This document shows, in pieces, positions 62,489 to 64,000 of a stretch of DNA of 64,000 bases. The number at the start of each line of letters is the position of its first letter. Positions within the stretch are counted from its first letter, which is position 1. The DNA lies in contig JBJTVH010000057.1 in assembly GCA_046081125.1 (NCBI GenBank), forward strand, positions 45,832 to 109,831. Reading direction: 5' to 3'. This DNA comes from JBEIFW01 sp046081125. Its GTDB lineage: Bacteria; Actinomycetota; Acidimicrobiia; Acidimicrobiales; Ilumatobacteraceae. The notes under the pieces were generated by a model, which saw nothing but the letters and a program-made list of their open reading frames with translations, had not been told where the DNA came from and made no database searches. A program made the position numbers and the translations under genes.

Positions 62489-63492
62489 CCTTGCCGGGAA
62501 ACCCCACCCGGGCTCGGGCACCAGATCCGGCGTTCCGTCGCGACCGCCGTCACCAGATCGTGGGGGGTGACGTCGAACGCCGGGTTCCACGCCCGGGCCC
62601 CCGGCGGGGTGATGCGCACCCCGCCGAGTTCGAGCACCTCGCGCTCGGACCGCTGCTCGATCTCGATGTGCGACCCGTCGGGCGTGGCCGGGTCGAGGGT
62701 CGATTCCGGTGCGGCCACCACGAACGGCACGCCGGCGCGGGCCGCGGCGAGCGCCAGCGGATACGTACCCAGCTTGTTGGCCGTGTCCCCGTTGGCCGCC
62801 ACCCGGTCGGCCCCGACGATCACCACGTCCACCATGCCGCCAGCGATCGCCGAGGGTCCCGCCCCGTCGGCCTGCACGCGGTACGGGATGCCGTCGGCTT
62901 CCAGTTCGAACGCGGTGATCCGGGCGCCTTGCAGCAGCGGCCGCGTCTCGTCGACGAGCACCTCTGCGATCAGACCCCGGGCGTGCAACGAGCGCACGAT
63001 GCCGAGCGCCGTGCCCCACTCGACCGTGGCGAGCGCCCCGGCATTGCAGTGGGTCTGCACCGCGAGCGGCCGGGCGCCGCACCGCTCGACGACGAAGTCG
63101 GCACCCCGTTCCCCCAGCGCCCGGCACGTCGCCGCGTCCTCGGCCAGGATGGCCAGCGCTTCGTCGAGCAACCCCTCGGGGCCGTCGTCGAGCCGGCGCA
63201 GGGTGCGCTCGACCGCCCAGCGCAGGTTGACCGCCGTCGGCCGAGCGGTGGCGATCGCCTCGGCTGCGTCGGTGATCGCGCGCCGAGCCGGGTCGAGCCG
63301 TGCCGCCAGCGCTACCCCGAGCGCGCCGGTGACCCCGATCGCGGGTGCGCCGCGCACCGCGAGGCGCACGATCGCGTCGATGACCGCGCCCACATCGGTG
63401 AGACGGACCCGCTCGAGGCGATGGGGTAGAAGGGTCTGCTCGACGATGACGACGGCCTCGCCGTCCCAGTCGACGGTGCGGGGCAGGCTCAC
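62485..63492 (-). CDS. mtnA: Methylthioribose-1-phosphate isomerase
   Basis: The 335-residue enzyme of methionine salvage has VRGAPAIGVTGALGVA, the catalytic cysteine in THCNAGALAT, and the aspartate in VGADRVAANGDTANKLGTY. GTG 63492 overlaps the upstream stop (GTGA). eIF2B-like relatives lack these active-site residues, so the isomerase call is firm. Confidence 0.94.
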   Translation of the reverse strand: MSLPRTVDWDGEAVVIVEQTLLPHRLERVRLTDVGAVIDAIVRLAVRGAPAIGVTGALGVALAARLDPARRAITDAAEAIATARPTAVNLRWAVERTLRRLDDGPEGLLDEALAILAEDAATCRALGERGADFVVERCGARPLAVQTHCNAGALATVEWGTALGIVRSLHARGLIAEVLVDETRPLLQGARITAFELEADGIPYRVQADGAGPSAIAGGMVDVVIVGADRVAANGDTANKLGTYPLALAAARAGVPFVVAAPESTLDPATPDGSHIEIEQRSEREVLELGGVRITPPGARAWNPAFDVTPHDLVTAVATERRIWCPSPGGVSRQG

Positions 63493-64000
63493 GGGACCAG
63501 CACCTGCTTGCCGGCGGCCCGGCGCTCGACGAGTCGGGCCACGGCCTCGTTCGCGTCGGCGAGGCCGAGCCGGTCGGCGATCGCCACGTCGAGGCGGCCG
63601 GCCGCCGCCTCGGCCAGCAGGACGGCGAACCGCCAGGCCACCTCGCCCGGGCCGTGCGGGAGGCCCGAGTACCCGATCACCGATGCGTTGCGGCGGTAGA
63701 ACGGTTGCGACGACAACGAGATCGTCGGCCCGGCGGACGCGCCGTAGACGACGATGCGCCCGAAGGGCTTCAACAGCTCCACCGACGCACCGGTGTACCC
63801 GCCCGACAACCCGTCGAGCACGACATCCACCCCGTCGGAGGCCTCGGCCCGGACGGCGTCGACCAGGTCGGCATCCTCGGCGACCACCACGTGGTCGGCG
63901 ATCGAGGCGAGCCGGGGGCGCCGAGCCTCGGTGCCGGTCTGGGCCACCACCTTGGCGCCCCGTGTGCGCGCGAGCTGGCACGCAAGGTCGCCGACCCCAC
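63489..64000 (-). CDS. Quinone oxidoreductase-type medium-chain dehydrogenase (5' end outside window)
   Basis: The visible 170 residues include the end of the Rossmann glycine motif (GVGDLACQLARTRGAKVVAQ), VDVVLDGLSGG, GRIVVYGASAG and the typical C-terminal AAGKQVLVP. This is the NADPH:quinone reductase branch, which lacks zinc. Only the cofactor and C-terminal parts are in view. Confidence 0.88.
   Translation of the reverse strand, partial: GVGDLACQLARTRGAKVVAQTGTEARRPRLASIADHVVVAEDADLVDAVRAEASDGVDVVLDGLSGGYTGASVELLKPFGRIVVYGASAGPTISLSSQPFYRRNASVIGYSGLPHGPGEVAWRFAVLLAEAAAGRLDVAIADRLGLADANEAVARLVERRAAGKQVLVP

Overview
The window is a very gene-dense (about 60 protein genes in 64 kb), high-GC bacterial chromosome segment. 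It most resembles an actinobacterium of the Acidimicrobiia type. This is inferred from GTG/ATGA-coupled genes, an actinobacterial radA-disA pair, mycobacterial-style inositol-phosphate synthase, sortase/LPXTG proteins, RLLDTR-type secreted repeats, and a bc complex with a split cytochrome b. No rRNA, tRNA, CRISPR array, insertion sequence or prophage was recognised. A recurrent feature is a TANNNT -10 box 6-9 nt in front of many start codons, which implies widespread leaderless mRNAs and helped to choose several starts.

Layout. 1-6300: a respiratory quinol:cytochrome c module. On the minus strand lie a 3-TM protein, a 2x[4Fe-4S] ferredoxin, cytochrome b (split into two genes), a Rieske protein, a di-heme cytochrome c and a further membrane protein; a mono-heme cytochrome c is divergent. 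6387-9961: a geranylgeranyl-reductase-family flavoprotein (possibly quinone tail saturation) and tetrapyrrole genes hemL and hemB. 10094-16556: a proline-rich membrane protein, inositol-3-phosphate synthase divergent from a LysR regulator, a HAD phosphatase, a radical SAM protein and an APH-type kinase. 16556-20715: GNAT, a phytoene-desaturase-like flavoprotein, a Rieske oxygenase and a dienoyl-CoA-isomerase-like crotonase. 20808-26897: cyclophilin, then a tightly overlapping unit of a membrane protein, an alpha/beta hydrolase lacking its nucleophile, a PEP-utilising enzyme, an SDR and a photolyase-like protein whose two domains are in reversed order. 26894-31513: CoA-transferase, lysC, asd, MazG-like protein and ung.

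31581-36301: a secreted L,D-transpeptidase, an ornithine-decarboxylase-family enzyme, an Lrp regulator with an operator-like repeat array, and an MpaB-family oxygenase. 36237-44955 (minus strand): radA, disA, an alpha/beta hydrolase, and a branched-chain/pyruvate dehydrogenase complex (E1alpha, E1beta, E2) followed by an E3-like protein without the redox disulfide or the catalytic His-Glu pair, then an AI-2E-family permease. 44981-46667: a secreted beta-helix gene broken by three frameshifts. 46743-51738: SDR, purine nucleoside phosphorylase plus nucleoside deaminase, an SPFH protein and a LigD-type polymerase. 51920-59874: surface-protein genes (DUF4397, class E/F sortase, DUF4012, LPATG protein) around purB-purA. 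59949-64000: clpB with a HAIR-like operator, mtnA and a partial quinone oxidoreductase.

The strongest candidates for something undescribed are: (i) the ferredoxin-containing, split-cytochrome-b respiratory operon with shared IPEHL tags; (ii) the domain-reversed Fe-S photolyase and its companions; (iii) the degenerate E3; and (iv) two divergent leaderless gene pairs with identical 25-nt geometry built on overlapping -10 boxes.
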